A DNA stretch of 64,000 bases from Globisporangium splendens (taxonomy: Eukaryota; Oomycota; Peronosporomycetes; Pythiales; Pythiaceae), in the NCBI GenBank assembly GCA_006386115.1, contig VFIW01000015.1, forward strand, positions 248,001-312,000, in the 5' to 3' direction. The notes beneath the pieces are model-generated. The model did no database searches. It was not told the origin of the DNA and worked only from the letters and a program-made list of their open reading frames with translations. Made by a program: the position numbers and the translations under genes. Shown here piece by piece: positions 33,411-44,768 of the stretch (positions are counted from its first letter, which is position 1; the number at the start of each line of letters is the position of its first letter).

Positions 33411-35531
33411 CTATGGCGACGTTGGTGTCGTTGTTGTTGGGAAGCGCTCCAAGACGCCGTGAAGAAGCGAATCGCCATTCACGACACTCGTTGCTACGAT
33501 CACGATTTCGTGCGGATCTGTGCACAAGAGAGACAAACAGATAGAGACCCATTAGACATCAGCTTGGAGTACATACATATGAGCAAACAGGTACACGCGC
33601 AACGTACAGAATTGCGCAAGCCACCGCAGTGCAGCGACCTCTAAGTACGTCACGCCGCCCACGATGCACACGACCATCACGTGCTTCTTCTTCTTGGAGG
33701 TGGAAGTTCTCTTACTTGAAGTTGGTGACACTGGCGCGTCGCTGTCGTTACTATTGCTCTTGCTCCTGGCACCGCCTTCCTCGCCATCGATGCGGTTGAT
33801 TTCTGCACGAGAGCCATGCAACGTGTGCATGACACTGTCGATCACACGCCATGACTCGCATCGCAGAACCTCTCCCACGAGTCGACATGAGATTGGCGCA
33901 TACCCAGACGTCACAAACGCCGTGTTGCGCGGGTTTTCAATGTTGATGTTCAAATCGATCACACCCAGTGCGTCGGCCACGACGTGGAACAACGAGGAGC
34001 TACGATCACACCCATTGACGTTGATGCTATGGCTTTCGCCATGCACAACGTGACGCTCGTAGAGCAGCCCGAGCCGTTCCAAATTGTCAAAAGAGAACAC
34101 GAGTTCGTGGCCATACGTGCGCACCAAATGCAACTTCATGCGCTCCAGCTCGTGCCGCAAGAGTCCATCGTTCACGACACAATAGAGACACAGCAACCTC
34201 AGCACGCGCGACAGCGGCTCGTACCAGAACATCCTCTCTTGGATGTCCTCGAGCACACTGGCGCTATCAGCTGCGTCGCGGTCCATGATCGCGCGCTCGA
34301 GCGTCCACTGGTCTCGGAATGCGCGCGACGTGGTCGTGAGCTCCAGGTACTCGAGCAAATTGATGTGGTGCTCGAGATTTTGCTGCAACTGCTTCATCTG
34401 CGGCACACCTTTGACAAACTCATGCACTTCAGCGGCCGTGGCGCTCGCGCTCTCGTTCTGGAACCGCGCGAACGAGCTCTTGATCGCGCTCGCCTCTTGA
34501 TGTAGGAACCGCGGAATCGCGTGGATGTGCATGCTCCGGATCTGCTAGAAGACCGCGTCGTTGGAGTTGAGCGCAAACGGCATCTGCACGTCACTAGCAT
34601 TTGGGTCTGAGGTGAGCAGCATTGGCGAGAGACTGATGAACCCGTCGTAGATATGCAGAATCTCGTCCACCGGCGCCTCGTACGTGAGCGGCGTGCACAA
34701 TGCCGACGCGTAGTCAACGCGACGGTCAAGGATGACGAGCGTATTCATCGGATTACGGTGCCGACGGTGGTGACGCTTGTGTGTCGACGACTGGGAAAGA
34801 TCAGGGTCCGTGTCGGTATGTCCTGCGCCTTGACTTAGCTCCATCATGTGGTTGAGCACGAGCATCGCGAGCTCACCTTTGTACTTGATATGGTCAAACT
34901 TGCCATAGAGATCTTGTAACTGGTTGAGCGCGAGTGCGACATCGAGCAGCGCGCTCTTGTTACCCGCGATGGCGCATTCGTAGAGGCAGCGTTCGCGGCC
35001 CAGCGTGAGCAGATCCGTGTCCAACGGGACAAATCCCATGGAGAAGCAGCCTATGGTCTGGAAATCGTCCTGGAGGTGGTACTGCGCGAGCACATCGTCG
35101 CAGAGACTCGTCCATTTGCCCGTAACGTAGAGGAAGAGCGCACGCAGATCCTTGCCGTCGTGTTGGGACTGGAGCATCCCGGCGTGCATCGCGACGCCGC
35201 GGATCTCATCAACACTCGGCGACGATAGGTACACGACGGTGTGGCAGTGCACCTTGGCGATCTCGTCCGTGATCTCGACGCACTCGGTGAAGCCGCCGTC
35301 GCGGTGCTGCTTGAGCACGTCGAGTCCGTTCACGAGCACGTGCGTGAGCAGCGTCGCAATGCGGCTCGAGAACACGACCGTCACCTCGTCGGCGTTCACG
35401 TCGCCGAGCACCTCGAGCAGCGCGCGCTCGTACTGGCCGCGCAGCTTTCGCAGCGGCAGCGCGCCGTTGTCCAGCGCAAACAGCGTCGAGTGCGAAGGCG
35501 ACGACGAAGAAGAAGGTGCTGGTGTTGCCAT
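33411..35531 (-). CDS. VPS33 (Sec1/Munc18 protein of HOPS/CORVET) with one in-frame TAG
   Basis: Two exons (35531-33608 and 33517-33411, 90-nt intron) give 676 codons with Sec1-family content throughout: FVPLDTDLLTLGRERCLYEC, MNTLVILDRRVDYASALCTP, TYEAPVDEILHIYDG, then VHEFVKGVPQMKQLQQNLEH, and the end VGGVTYLEVAALRWLAQ joined across the intron to PHEIVIVATSVVNGDSLL. VPS33 binds SNAREs and drives fusion with late endosomes and vacuole. The frame contains a TAG at 34547-34545 (codon 329), inside the conserved N-S-N-D-A-V-F-x-Q-I-R segment; homology continues without any shift on both sides and no usable intron spans it. Translation as read would stop at 328 aa. Either a C-to-T nonsense change (CAG expected), a sequencing error or readthrough explains it. 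Confidence 0.88.
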
Positions 35532-35837
35532 GTTGGGGTCAATTGATGATGACGATGGATCTTGAAGGGGTTTCAAAAAGGTCCCGATGGGTTTTCAAAT
35601 GGGTCAACAAATATGGGTTTGCAGATGACCAAGCCGTTTTGTTTAAAACAGAAAGTGATTTTTGTGCATTCTGTGCTTTATGTTTCCTCTTTTGGCAATC
35701 AATATGTCTAGTCTCGTAAACTACTTTTGATCATCCGGATATTGCGAAAGAAAAGAGAATGAATGCTGAGAAGCAGGACTTCGTTTGCAATTCGCATAGA
35801 TTTAGTTTTCTTTGCCCTGTCAAAACAACGTTGAAGC
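35532..35837. other. intergenic region upstream of VPS33
   Basis: 306 bp, relatively AT-rich, holding the VPS33 promoter. Nothing further was recognised. Confidence 0.4.
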
Positions 35838-36588
35838 ATGATCCCCATTCTCTCCACCTCTTCAGTTGCAAATGAGCACAATACTCCCTGCTCTCCACCC
35901 TTCAACAGCCCACAATGTTCATTTCCCAATAGTCCCCGCTCTCCTGCCATCACACCATCGACCTATCACTTCAGCGAAGACTGCCCGCTCCACGCGGATG
36001 CGGAAGCCGCTGCTCGTATTGCTGATGAACGACTGGAAGAAACCACCAGAAGAGATTGCATGGGAAGCCTACGTCGTTTCGCTACATTCTGTGAGGATTT
36101 TGCGTGTCCCAACCCACTTACTACTCGCTTCGTGGAGCTTCCAAGCGCAGTGGCTGCTTTTATTCATCCAATATTGCAGAAAAATGGCAGCGTTTGGCCG
36201 GCTGAAAAAGCTCCGAGCGACGATCTCATGGCATTACTCCACGCCCGAGATGCTGCGTGGTGGTCACCCTCACGACAAATGGGTCGTCACACAGAAACCA
36301 GACGGTGTTAGCGAGGCACGCGGCAATCCAGCAAAGGCTCCGATTATCCCTCAGCAACTTGACAGTCTAAATAAAGCAGTGAAACGAGAATGCCAGCGTA
36401 AAATGGGGTCGACCATGAGCTGCTCAAATTGTGTGCCGGTTTTGAACATTATCGCTGGCATCACTGGCGTCAACAACGATGTACTTGGCGACTGGATTTG
36501 GCTCACCAGTCACTGCTTCCGGCGCGGTGGCGCTCGGTACCAAATCGCACAACTGACCGCAATCTGCACTATCACTCTCATAATTTGA
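35838..36588 (+). mobile_element. decayed tyrosine-recombinase (Crypton-like) element, copy 2
   Basis: Two plus-strand frames together read as an integrase-like protein: SLRRFATFCEDFACPNPLTT and VELPSAVAAFIHPILQKNGS in one frame, then after a shift near 36190 GRLKKLRATISWHYSTPEML, GGHPHDKWVVTQKPDG, SEARGNPAKAPIIPQQLDSL and TSHCFRRGGARYQ in the other. The H-C-F-R-R-G-G-A block matches the H-x-x-R box of tyrosine recombinases as found in Crypton-type elements; the distal catalytic Tyr region is missing. A frameshift and truncation make it a remnant. Copy 1 on the opposite strand shows other parts of the protein, so whether both belong to one family is unproven. Confidence 0.6.
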
Positions 36589-36668
36589 ATCAGCAGAACA
36601 GACCGTAATCCGTACAATCGTTCTCAAGCCGCAGAACTGGTCGCAATCAGCGCTATCGCTCTCATAAC
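36550..36668. repeat. three degenerate tandem copies of a ~35-bp unit
   Basis: Units at about 36550-36583, 36596-36627 and 36634-36668 share the pattern GAAC-GACCGCAATC-GC-CTATCRCTCTCATAA. They start inside the last part of the recombinase remnant and may belong to its 3' end. Confidence 0.6.
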
Positions 36669-37316
36669 TTCGTATCCGTGTGCTTGCAGGTTGCTTTATA
36701 GCTGCGCATCGTAAGTAGCATCAATTGTCGTTAGCCAGATAAACAAAATGCCATCGTGTCTTGCCCATTACGGAGACTGCGCACCATAATTTCACCTTTT
36801 CACGTATTCGCATGCATCGCACCTCTTTGGCACACACGACAGTCGCCGACAGCGTCACAACTGCGCCGTTCGACTGCGGTGCTCGAGCGCAAGCTTTGTA
36901 TTGGCACAATGTTCAATGTTCTGAGAGCGTTCACACGCCGTCGTTAGTCTTGTTTACGCATTAGCCGCAACAGCAGACACCGTTCAATACAATCAGCAAA
37001 GCGTTCCGAAACTCGATCGTTCATACAAGCTCGAACCCTGCATGTCTTGCCATAAATCGCCGTACACATACAAGGTGCCTGCGGAGTAGCACTTGCACTT
37101 CATTCCAATCGCGAACGCTGCGCGACTCGCTTCACTTGAATGCTGTTGCATCCTCTCTCTCAAGCATCTATCTGTGTGACAGAACAGAAAAAAGACAGAA
37201 TAATTCAAGTGCTTCGGTTTTCAGCCAATCACAGACGGATGCACCAGTGTGAGAAGCAGCAGCAACAACAAAAGAGAGAAAATCTTGCGAAGGGGCAAAC
37301 GCCAAAGCGCCGCGAG
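36669..37316. other. intergenic region upstream of the FYVE-SYLF gene
   Basis: About 650 bp between the recombinase remnant and the FYVE-SYLF gene. No coding frame of convincing composition. An in-frame ATG at 37239 lies upstream of the chosen start of the next gene. Confidence 0.4.
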
Positions 37317-38879
37317 ATGATGCACCACGAGCCCACGCCTGCGCCTGTGGCATTCCCACCTGCTGCATCTGCATCTGCTGCTGCGTCGATGCCGCTGCCG
37401 ACGACCGTGCGCTGGATCCCCGACGCCGAAGTGAGTCTCTGCTTTGGCTGCAAGCTGCTCTTCGACTGGGTGCGCCGCAAGCACCACTGCCGGTATATAT
37501 ATATATATGATGCACCATCTTTTGCTTGTATTGGTGTCGCGACGGTGTCGTACTGATATGGCGCCATTCCGTTTGTGTGTGAATCAGATACTGCGGCCAT
37601 GTGTTCTGCGATCTGTGCACGACGCACCGCAGCCTCATCCGCGAAGACCAGATCCTGTCGAACCCGGAGCGCCAGTATCTTTCCGTGAACGGGCACAACC
37701 CGCAGCGCGTCTGCGACGAGTGCTACAATGCGCTGCTGCCGGTGCAAGTGGAGCTCCGTACGTTGTGCAGTTCATTGCATATGAGAATTTGATGGTGCAT
37801 ACTGACAGAATGGCGTTGTGTGCGCTTAGGTGAGACCATGAGCAACGCCGTGCAGCACAACGACATTGACGAGGCTGGACCGAAGCGGTTCCTCAACTCG
37901 CCGTATTCGTTCACGTTGCGCGAGGAGATCCGCAAGGCCGCGTACAGCGTGAAGAACTTTATGTACCAAGGCGTGATCAAGGACCAGTCGATCCCACTTC
38001 CATTGATCACCCAGGCTCAGGGCATCGCGGTGCGTTCGTTGTCGATGTTAGCACTCCTGTCTTAGTCTGACTTTATTGCATGCTGTGTGCTTCATCGCGT
38101 TATAGTTCCTGACGGTGATCAAGGTCGGATTCGTGTTCACGGGCCGCGTTGGCACGGGTCTCGTGGTCGCGCGCCTTCCAGATGGCCGCTGGTCGGCGCC
38201 GTCTGCCATCGCGACCGCGGGCGTCGGCTGGGGTGCGCAAATCGGCGGCGAAATCACCGACTTTGTCATTATTCTCAACACCAAGCGTATGCAAATCTTG
38301 CAATGGTCCCTGGGTGTCTTGGTGGTGTCTTAAACTTACATTTCGCTACTTTAATGTAGGCGCTGTGGACGCGTTTTGCTCCAAGGGCCAAGTGAACCTG
38401 GGTGCTGAACTTGGAGTGTGCGCTGGCCCCGTTGGCCGCGTGGCTTCTGGCGGGATGGAGGCGAGTTCCGATCTGGCCGTCGCGCCGTGTTACTCGTACT
38501 CTCACTCGAAAGGGCTCTTCGTGGGCATTTCGCTGGAGGGCTCCATGATTCTCTCTCGTCCCGACGTCAATCGTGCGTTCTACGGTCGCGACGTCCAAGT
38601 CACTGAGTTGCTGCGTGGCATGGAACCACCGCCAGTCGCTGCCTCACCACTCTACGAATCCATTCACCTCGCCATGAGCAGGTATGTGATGTATATACTT
38701 CGTTTAAATGCTGATGCGATGCTTGTGACTTACGTTGCCACAATGTGCTGTGTGTGGTATGCAATGATAGCCCGGCGAATGGTCTGAATCGTCAGTCTTC
38801 CAGGGCGAGCGAGTCCAATCCGCACCCAGCAGCTCCGGTCAGCGGGAATGTGTTCTCGAACGCTCCAGTGAAGCTATAG
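37317..38879 (+). CDS. FYVE zinc finger plus SYLF (Ysc84/DUF500) protein
   Basis: Six exons (37317-37492, 37588-37757, 37830-38029, 38106-38286, 38360-38681, 38771-38879) give 385 aa. The FYVE finger occupies about residues 25-100: WIPDAEVSLCFGCKLLFDW, the RRKHHCRYCGHVFCDLC core and CDECYNALL, with all eight ligands and the basic R-R-K-H-H-C-R patch that binds PI3P. The SYLF domain follows at about 140-330 (LPLITQAQGIAFLTVIKVGF; GVGWGAQIGGEITDFVIIL; GAELGVCAGPVGRVASG). SYLF binds phosphoinositides and actin in Ysc84/SH3YL1, so this protein probably links endosomal membranes to actin. The tail is Ser/Pro-rich. An ATG at 37239 in the same frame could add 26 residues. Intron 1 contains a (TA)n run. 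Confidence 0.92.
37494..37508. repeat. (TA)n microsatellite in intron 1 of the FYVE-SYLF gene
   Basis: About seven TA units start directly after the donor GT, so length changes could affect splicing. Confidence 0.8.
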
Positions 38880-39211
38880 TGCTCCTGCCATGAGAAGCAG
38901 GTGCATTTCCGTCCGTACGTGCACCAAAGAACAGTAATCCAAGAAGATGGGGCGATTGTTGCTTTCACCATGCCTTCACCACAGCAACGTCCACTAAGTG
39001 TGAACAACGTGAAGCAACGCAAAATGTACATCTTCACACAGTGCACACATAATATCTGTAAGAGTCAACACAGCACTCTCTTATCTTGACTTGGGGGTTA
39101 AATTAGTTCGAGAAACATGTCTTTTTCGCGGATGAAGTGACTTTTCTGTGCTCTACAAGCAGAGAGAATGTAGAGTCTCTATACTGGTTCGCTGTCTTCA
39201 ATCTATCCGCT
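38880..39211. other. convergent intergenic region between FYVE-SYLF and MED7
   Basis: 332 bp, both neighbours ending here. Nothing was recognised. Confidence 0.4.
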
Positions 39212-40506
39212 TTACGACTCCAGCGCTGCGTCAAGAGCTGAGAAGAACTCTTCCTGCATCTGGCGGGTCTCTTGCGCTCGCTACAAGATAAAAATCAGAT
39301 TAGAATTCGTTTGAACGCATCATTAGGGAAGAGCTTTACAGCACAAGCACGTACTGCAGAGTGGAGCTCGAGGTGGCCACCCGTAGGAGACATCAATCCA
39401 TTCTCCAGCGCCTTGTTGTGCGCCTTGTCGTCGTCCTGGCCATCAACGTTCTCCATTTTCACGTCGACAGCGTCCGCGCGGCTTGCGTCGTCACTTGCAT
39501 CATGCAGCTCGGCGTGCGTCTGTTCCACCGCTTTTCGCGAGTCATCGATGGTCCTAAAAGCATGCAAACGCCACAATGAGTAAATCCTCAAACAAATCAA
39601 AGAGCTCATGGATCTTAAACTATGATAATGAAGTTGCTCACGTACTTTCGAATATCTTGGATTGCCTCTCGTCGCTCCTTGATCTGGGCTTTGAGCATCT
39701 CGATAACCGTCTCTCGAGCCTATAGGTCCATTTATACAAAGCGTCTTTGAGCTAGAACTACAACAATAACAATGAAGGACGTATTCACGGTTTGCTCCCT
39801 ACCTGGTGTGGTCGAAACGTGTTGATGAGGTTGTGCATGTTCAAGAAAAGCTGCTCTATATCGTCCAGCTTTTCACTACGCATCGAGAGAATACAATATC
39901 AGCAACTCCACTTAGTGGTCCAACCGCACAAGAAGGAAGGGGACACGCTTGCGTACTTGAACATGCCCGGTCGCTTGATCAGCACGTCCACGAGCTCCAC
40001 AAAGTTTGCCAGCAGCGAGCGATTGATCCTTCACCCACAGACACGTACACAGAGAGTTAAATTAGCACACACATTATCATCTATTATGCAGCGCATCTCC
40101 CCACTATACCGCACTTTTTCATCTCGGCTTTGTAGTCGATTCGGTCGTTGTCCTCGTGCTTCACCTCGGTCTTGCTCTTCTCGGCGCCTTCGTCCGCTGC
40201 AGCAGCACCGTCGGCGTCCTCCGCGGCCGCACCATCGCTCTTCACCGACGAAGCGTTAGCGCCAGCGGAGTTCTTGGCGTTCAAATAGAGCTTGCGGCCC
40301 TCCTGCGGGAGCAGATCCGGCACGGCGTCCTGGGTGCTGTACGGCGTGCCAAACATGTGGTACTGCGGCTCCATGGGCTCGGGCGGCGCCGGGCCCTGGT
40401 CCGCGCCGTCGCGGTAGAGCACGAAGAACGCCGGCGGCGCCGGGAACTCGGACACGATCTCGGGTCCCTCGGTCGCCGCGGCGTCGTCCTGCTGCGCTTG
40501 GCTCAT
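39212..40506 (-). CDS. Mediator complex subunit 7 (MED7)
   Basis: Six exons (40506-40115, 40028-39957, 39875-39803, 39719-39646, 39553-39355, 39280-39212) give 292 aa. The N-terminus has the family's proline-rich start (FPAPPAFFVLYRDG), PEPMEPQYHMFGTPY and a short acidic/Ala linker. The helical core reads INRSLLANFVELVDVLI, then KLDDIEQLFLNMHNLINTFR and the hallmark RPHQARETVIEML. It belongs to the middle module of Mediator, pairing with MED21 to bridge activators and RNA polymerase II in the nucleus. The exon 1 donor GTGCGG is inferred because only it keeps the core in phase. The C-terminal half is acidic and less conserved. Confidence 0.9.
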
Positions 40507-40839
40507 ATCGAAGGCGCTCTTTTGGTTTTGAGTGTGTTTGGGGGGAGCTCCCTCTTGAAAGCGATGCGAAAAACGGAGTGCGTTTCAACAAGGCAAAAAG
40601 TGAAGCAGTAGTTTCAAGTACCGACTACTGATAACATCATTGATCTCCAACCTTCCAACCTTGACATGGAAATAGAACAAGTTGATAAAAAGACACAGGT
40701 CTTGCCACCCATTTTGCTCCCGCCATTTGCCAATCACACGACGCAATGGAGCTGTTGTCTGCTGACGACGCCATTGGGAAGTCGGCATCACTGCTGGTGG
40801 CTGCGTCCAGAGTCGACTTGTGGCTTGCACGTGCGACTG

Positions 40840-41640
40840 GACCTGATGCAACGGCACGCTGGCGTGGAGAATGTCGAAGACCATGAGTATTGCGACTGTG
40901 AGCTTGGACGTGGAGTGTTGCATGCAAATGGACACGTACAGCGCGTGGAAGATCTCGGCGTTGAGAGTGACCACTTCCGGTTTCAGATCCTCCATGGACG
41001 TGTTCTTGGGCATGCGCTTGCCAATCCAGTGCTTGGTCATGTGCTTTTTAGCTCCGGCAACAACAGAGCAGATGGAGTTTGTGCGGACGCCGACAGCGTC
41101 GAGAACACGTATGCGTAGACCGAGTAGATGCACACGAGCGCAGTCTGCTTGGAGAAGAGCACGACGTACTGACGCAATTCACTGCGCACGTCCGCATGTT
41201 GTCGTAGGTCATTTCCCCAACGCACTGCAAAGCACACTGCGAGCATTGTGAATGTGACTGGCGTGCTGAGTGCGATTGTGAATGGCACGAGGAATCCAAT
41301 GTAATGCGCCTGCAGGACACTTGCAGCAATCGCGAACGCGGCGACTACGATCTCGACGGCCGTGGTTGGAACGCGCACCACAAGGCGCCGGAGCGGCTCC
41401 ACGACTGCGAGTTCCATAAGCCAGGTCGTTGCGAACGCGTGCAGCAAGAACCGACGACTCTTTATAAGCCCGCGCTCGGCGGTTGCAGTGGGACGCAATC
41501 AAGCATTGTGATCGTGGCAACACTTGGCAGTGGGGTCATTAGCAGCACCATCCACGACCAGAGCAGTGACGTCGCCTCACTGTAGTGCTTGAGGCGATGA
41601 ATGCGCTCGATCGAGTACTCTGTTCGTGTAAAGAATGGAT
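40840..41640 (-). pseudogene. decayed multi-span membrane protein gene, copy 2
   Basis: Read on the minus strand: EYSIERIHRLKHYSEATSLL, SWMVLLMTPLPSVATITMLD, then a one-base shift near 41463, then HAFATTWLMELAVVEPLRRL, VLQAHYIGFLVPFTIALSTP and CIYSVYAYVFSTLSASAQTP, a second shift near 41050, then KHWIGKRM, MEDLKPEVVTLNAEIFHALY and VSICMQHSTSKL. It is clearly the same family as copy 1 at 26.5-27.2 kb and keeps more of the 3' end. Two frameshifts abolish a product. Function of the family is unknown; six or more hydrophobic spans are visible. Confidence 0.75.
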
Positions 41641-42251
41641 GGCAGTCGGACGGTCTGGCTGAAAAACAATGGCACACAACCCGCGCACGTGCAATTGCTG
41701 CTACACATGCAAGTAGATTTATACGCGTGCATTTGCATCCGCGCTCTTTATCGAGCGACCAGATAGAACACCGACGACGGGTTGACACCTTTTGTCTGTG
41801 CTTGAGTGCGTCATTTATCCGGCACGACGACTTCTGGGCACAACGGGGTTTTCAGAACAACGCGGCACTGTGACTCCATGTGCTTCGGTGGCGGTGCGTC
41901 TTTCTTTGCCGTTAGAACATGGAGACCAACAGCACGTTCCTCTTTTGCCATGGTGTCTTCTTCTAGTTGATTGTTCGCCACCATCACCATCTTTTCCGAA
42001 AGGTCCCCTTCGAATCTGATCCGGGATCAGATTAGTGAACCTATCCCATCATCTATGTTTCCTGCAATTTCCAGAAACCAAACGATCTATATATCATAAT
42101 TACTCGCGAGTTCGTGTCTATATTATGTAATTAGTTCTTGATACGGTTTCTCTTCGAATAAGTGGAGAGGACCGAAAGGGGGGAAAAAGCGAGAGCGAAC
42201 AGCTCAGGCGGAGAGAGAGAGAGAGAGAGAGAGAGAGCAGCGCACAGGACG
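41641..42251. other. intergenic region upstream of the RRM gene
   Basis: About 610 bp. It carries the promoter of the RNA-binding protein gene and ends with a GA microsatellite in the presumed 5' UTR. Nothing else was recognised. Confidence 0.4.
42211..42237. repeat. (GA)13 microsatellite in the 5' flank of the RRM gene
   Basis: An uninterrupted run of GA dinucleotides ends 14 bp before the ATG. Confidence 0.95.
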
Positions 42252-44424
42252 ATGGACGGACTTGGCGTGGTGTACGAGCAGGACGACGTGGTGGACGCCG
42301 GTAGCCAGCAGCAGCAGCAGCAGCCTCCAGCGCAGGCGCTGGAGCCGACGAGCCACGCGGACGACACGGAGGACGACGACGAGCTCCGTGCGCTCGCTGT
42401 GGAGCCCGACGAGGTCGAAGCGCCGACCGCGGCCAACGGCGGAGGCGCGAGCGCTGCGCCTGCGAACCCCAGTGCGCCACCAGTGGCGGCGCAGCATCAG
42501 TACGATCAGCAGCAACACCAGCAGTACGCGCAGCAGTACCAGCAATACAACGCCGGCGGCTATGGCGACTACAGTCAGCAGTATGCGGGTAACGGGGGTT
42601 ACGGTGGCCATGGTGGCGGCTACGGTGGTGGCGCTCCACAGACTGGCGGATATGGTGGTGGTGCTCCACAGGCTGGAGGACCCCACGGCGGAGACGACAA
42701 GAGCGCGCCGCAGCAGGGGAAGCTGTTCATCGGCGGTATCTCGTGGGAAACGACCGAGGACGGACTGCGTGCGCATTTCGGAAAGTACGGCACGCTGACC
42801 GATGCGGCGCTGATGAAGGATAAATACACGGGCCAGCCGCGCGGCTTTGGTTTCGTCACGTTCGCGGACTCCACAGGTACCCCCATGCTTGCTTATTTGA
42901 ATTGCTGTTGAACTTGCTGTATGCATATGATGCGCGTTCCCCATTGCGTCGTGCGAACGACGATGAAAAGCGTGCGTCATCCAAGAAAGCGCACACACGC
43001 TGTGTGTGGCAATGAGAGGAGTCGAGAGCCATCTCCTCCTTCCTTATATTGTCCATAACGCAGCGTGCTGTCCCAAGTCCAGGAATTGTGTCAACTTGTG
43101 TCGGTTAGTGGCGCGTTGGTAGCTAATGTAGTCGTATGTGGTGGTCTGTTTGTGCTTGCTATTAGCGATTGATCGAGTGCTAGAGGAGACGCATACACTA
43201 GATGGCAGATCTGTTGAAGTAAAGAGAGCAATCCCAAGAGATAAGTCAGCCATGCCGCCTAGGTTAGTAACAAATCACCACCACACTCTCGTGAGACTCT
43301 TGAGGATAAAGGCTTTGCGAGAGCAACCCACAAATGCACGGAAGCTTTGCCCCACAAACAACTCTGCGCTTGCTGCACTTCCCTCGCCTCGACCCCAACG
43401 ATCGACCGAAACTCCCGCCATGTTCCTGCAACGAAGTAGCTCTGACGTTATGTATCTGTCTGTGTCTCTGTGATATGTCATTCGTAGCGACCACCGTGGT
43501 GGCCCAGGCATGTATGGCGGACGCGGCGGCTCGTCGTATTCTGAGTCCAAGAAGATCTTTGTCGGCGGTCTCGCGCCGTCGGTCACGGAGCAGGATTTCC
43601 GCAGCTACTTTGAGGAATTCGGCAAGATCACGGACGCCGTCGTGATGATCGACCGCGACACGCAGCGCTCACGCGGCTTTGGGTTCATCACCTTTGATGA
43701 AGAGGTACGTGGTGCAAGTGCTGGCGAAGCCAAGTGAGTTTGTGTGGCTATGACAGGGAGAATCTGACTGGTGTGTTGTAATATCGTAAATCAGGGTGCT
43801 GTTGCGGAGGTGATCAGCAAGTCCCACGAAATCCACGGCAAGACTATCGAGATCAAGCGTGCGGAACCAAAAGAAGCACGCGCTGGCAGTGGCTACGGCG
43901 GCGGCTATGGTGGCCGTGGCGGTTATGGAGGCCGAGGAGGCGGCTGGCGTGGCGGAGGCTACGGTGGCGGAGGCTACGGCGGTGGTGGCTACGGTGGCGG
44001 CTATGGCGGCGGCTATGGTGGCCGCGGTGGCGGCGGCTACGGTGGCGGTGCTGCTGCCTATGGTGGTGGCTATGGCGGCTACGGCGCGGGCTACGGCGGA
44101 TACCCACCTTCGTACGGCGGCTACGGGGGCTATGGAGGCTACGGTGGAGGCCGTGGTGGCTACGGAGGTGGCTACGGCGGCTACATGGGCGGCTACGGTG
44201 GTGGCGGTTACGGTGGCGGCGCTCCTGGTGGTGAAGGCGGGCGTGACCCAACCGGTAGCCGCGATGGCGCTGCTGGTGGCGGCGACGAAGGCTACGGTGA
44301 CGACGCGTCTGGTGCGGGTGCTCCTGGCGGCTACGGAGGTGGCTATGGCGGTGGATACCGTCAAGGCGGAGGCAGCGGCGGTCAATCTTCGGGTGGACGC
44401 TCGGAAAGATATCGTCCATACTAA
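42252..44424 (+). CDS. hnRNP/DAZAP1-like RNA-binding protein with two RRMs and a Gly/Tyr-rich tail
   Basis: Four exons (42252-42876, 43166-43262, 43488-43704, 43795-44424) give 522 aa. An N-terminal Gln/Ala/Gly-rich region (poly-Q at about 18-23, then GGYGG repeats) leads to RRM1 at about 156-240 (RNP2 KLFIGGISW, RNP1 RGFGFVTF) and RRM2 at about 262-345 (RNP2 KIFVGGL, RNP1 RGFGFITF), followed by some 170 residues of GGYGG repeats. The aromatic RNP residues are intact, so both RRMs should bind RNA. The domain order is that of hnRNP A/B, Musashi and DAZAP1 proteins, which control splicing, mRNA transport or translation; the Gly/Tyr tail favours condensate formation. Intron 1 (289 nt) is several times longer than other introns here and splits RRM1. 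Confidence 0.93.
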
Positions 44425-44768
44425 GTGGGCACTTGCCCAGTAGCCAACCAAACTGTCCACAAAAGCGAAACCCCAAGCAACCACAAAAAAGAGCAGCAGC
44501 GAGAAGACCCGAAGACTCGGAAGAACCTTCAAGACACAAAAGAACGACACAAAAGCAACAGCATTGGTTGGTGTTTCTGTGTGAAAACGTTCACACTTTT
44601 TTCATAGTTTCTCCTCTTTTTTCATTCCCAAATATTCACCAATCAATACAGAAAGCCAAACTCCACATTGCGTTGTTCTTGAAGTTGTGAGCACTTCTCT
44701 ATGCCTGTCTCTCCATGCTTCTAGTCGATCACCCTGAAAATACCAAGACCTACAGTTTATCTGTTGAT
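44425..44768. other. convergent intergenic region after the RRM gene
   Basis: 344 bp of A-rich 3' flank of the RNA-binding protein gene and the 3' flank of the KDO transferase gene. No feature was recognised. Confidence 0.4.

Noticed and set aside
31960..33560. Short shared sequence CAGATAGAGA(GA)CCCATTAGA at about 31965 and 33538
   Set aside because: Only about 18-20 bp, one site in a 3' flank and the other inside the VPS33 intron; no extended similarity, so treated as chance.
43669..44550. Antisense frames of up to 293 codons opposite the RRM gene tail
   Set aside because: Same cause: GGY-rich repeat coding on the plus strand keeps the minus strand free of stops.
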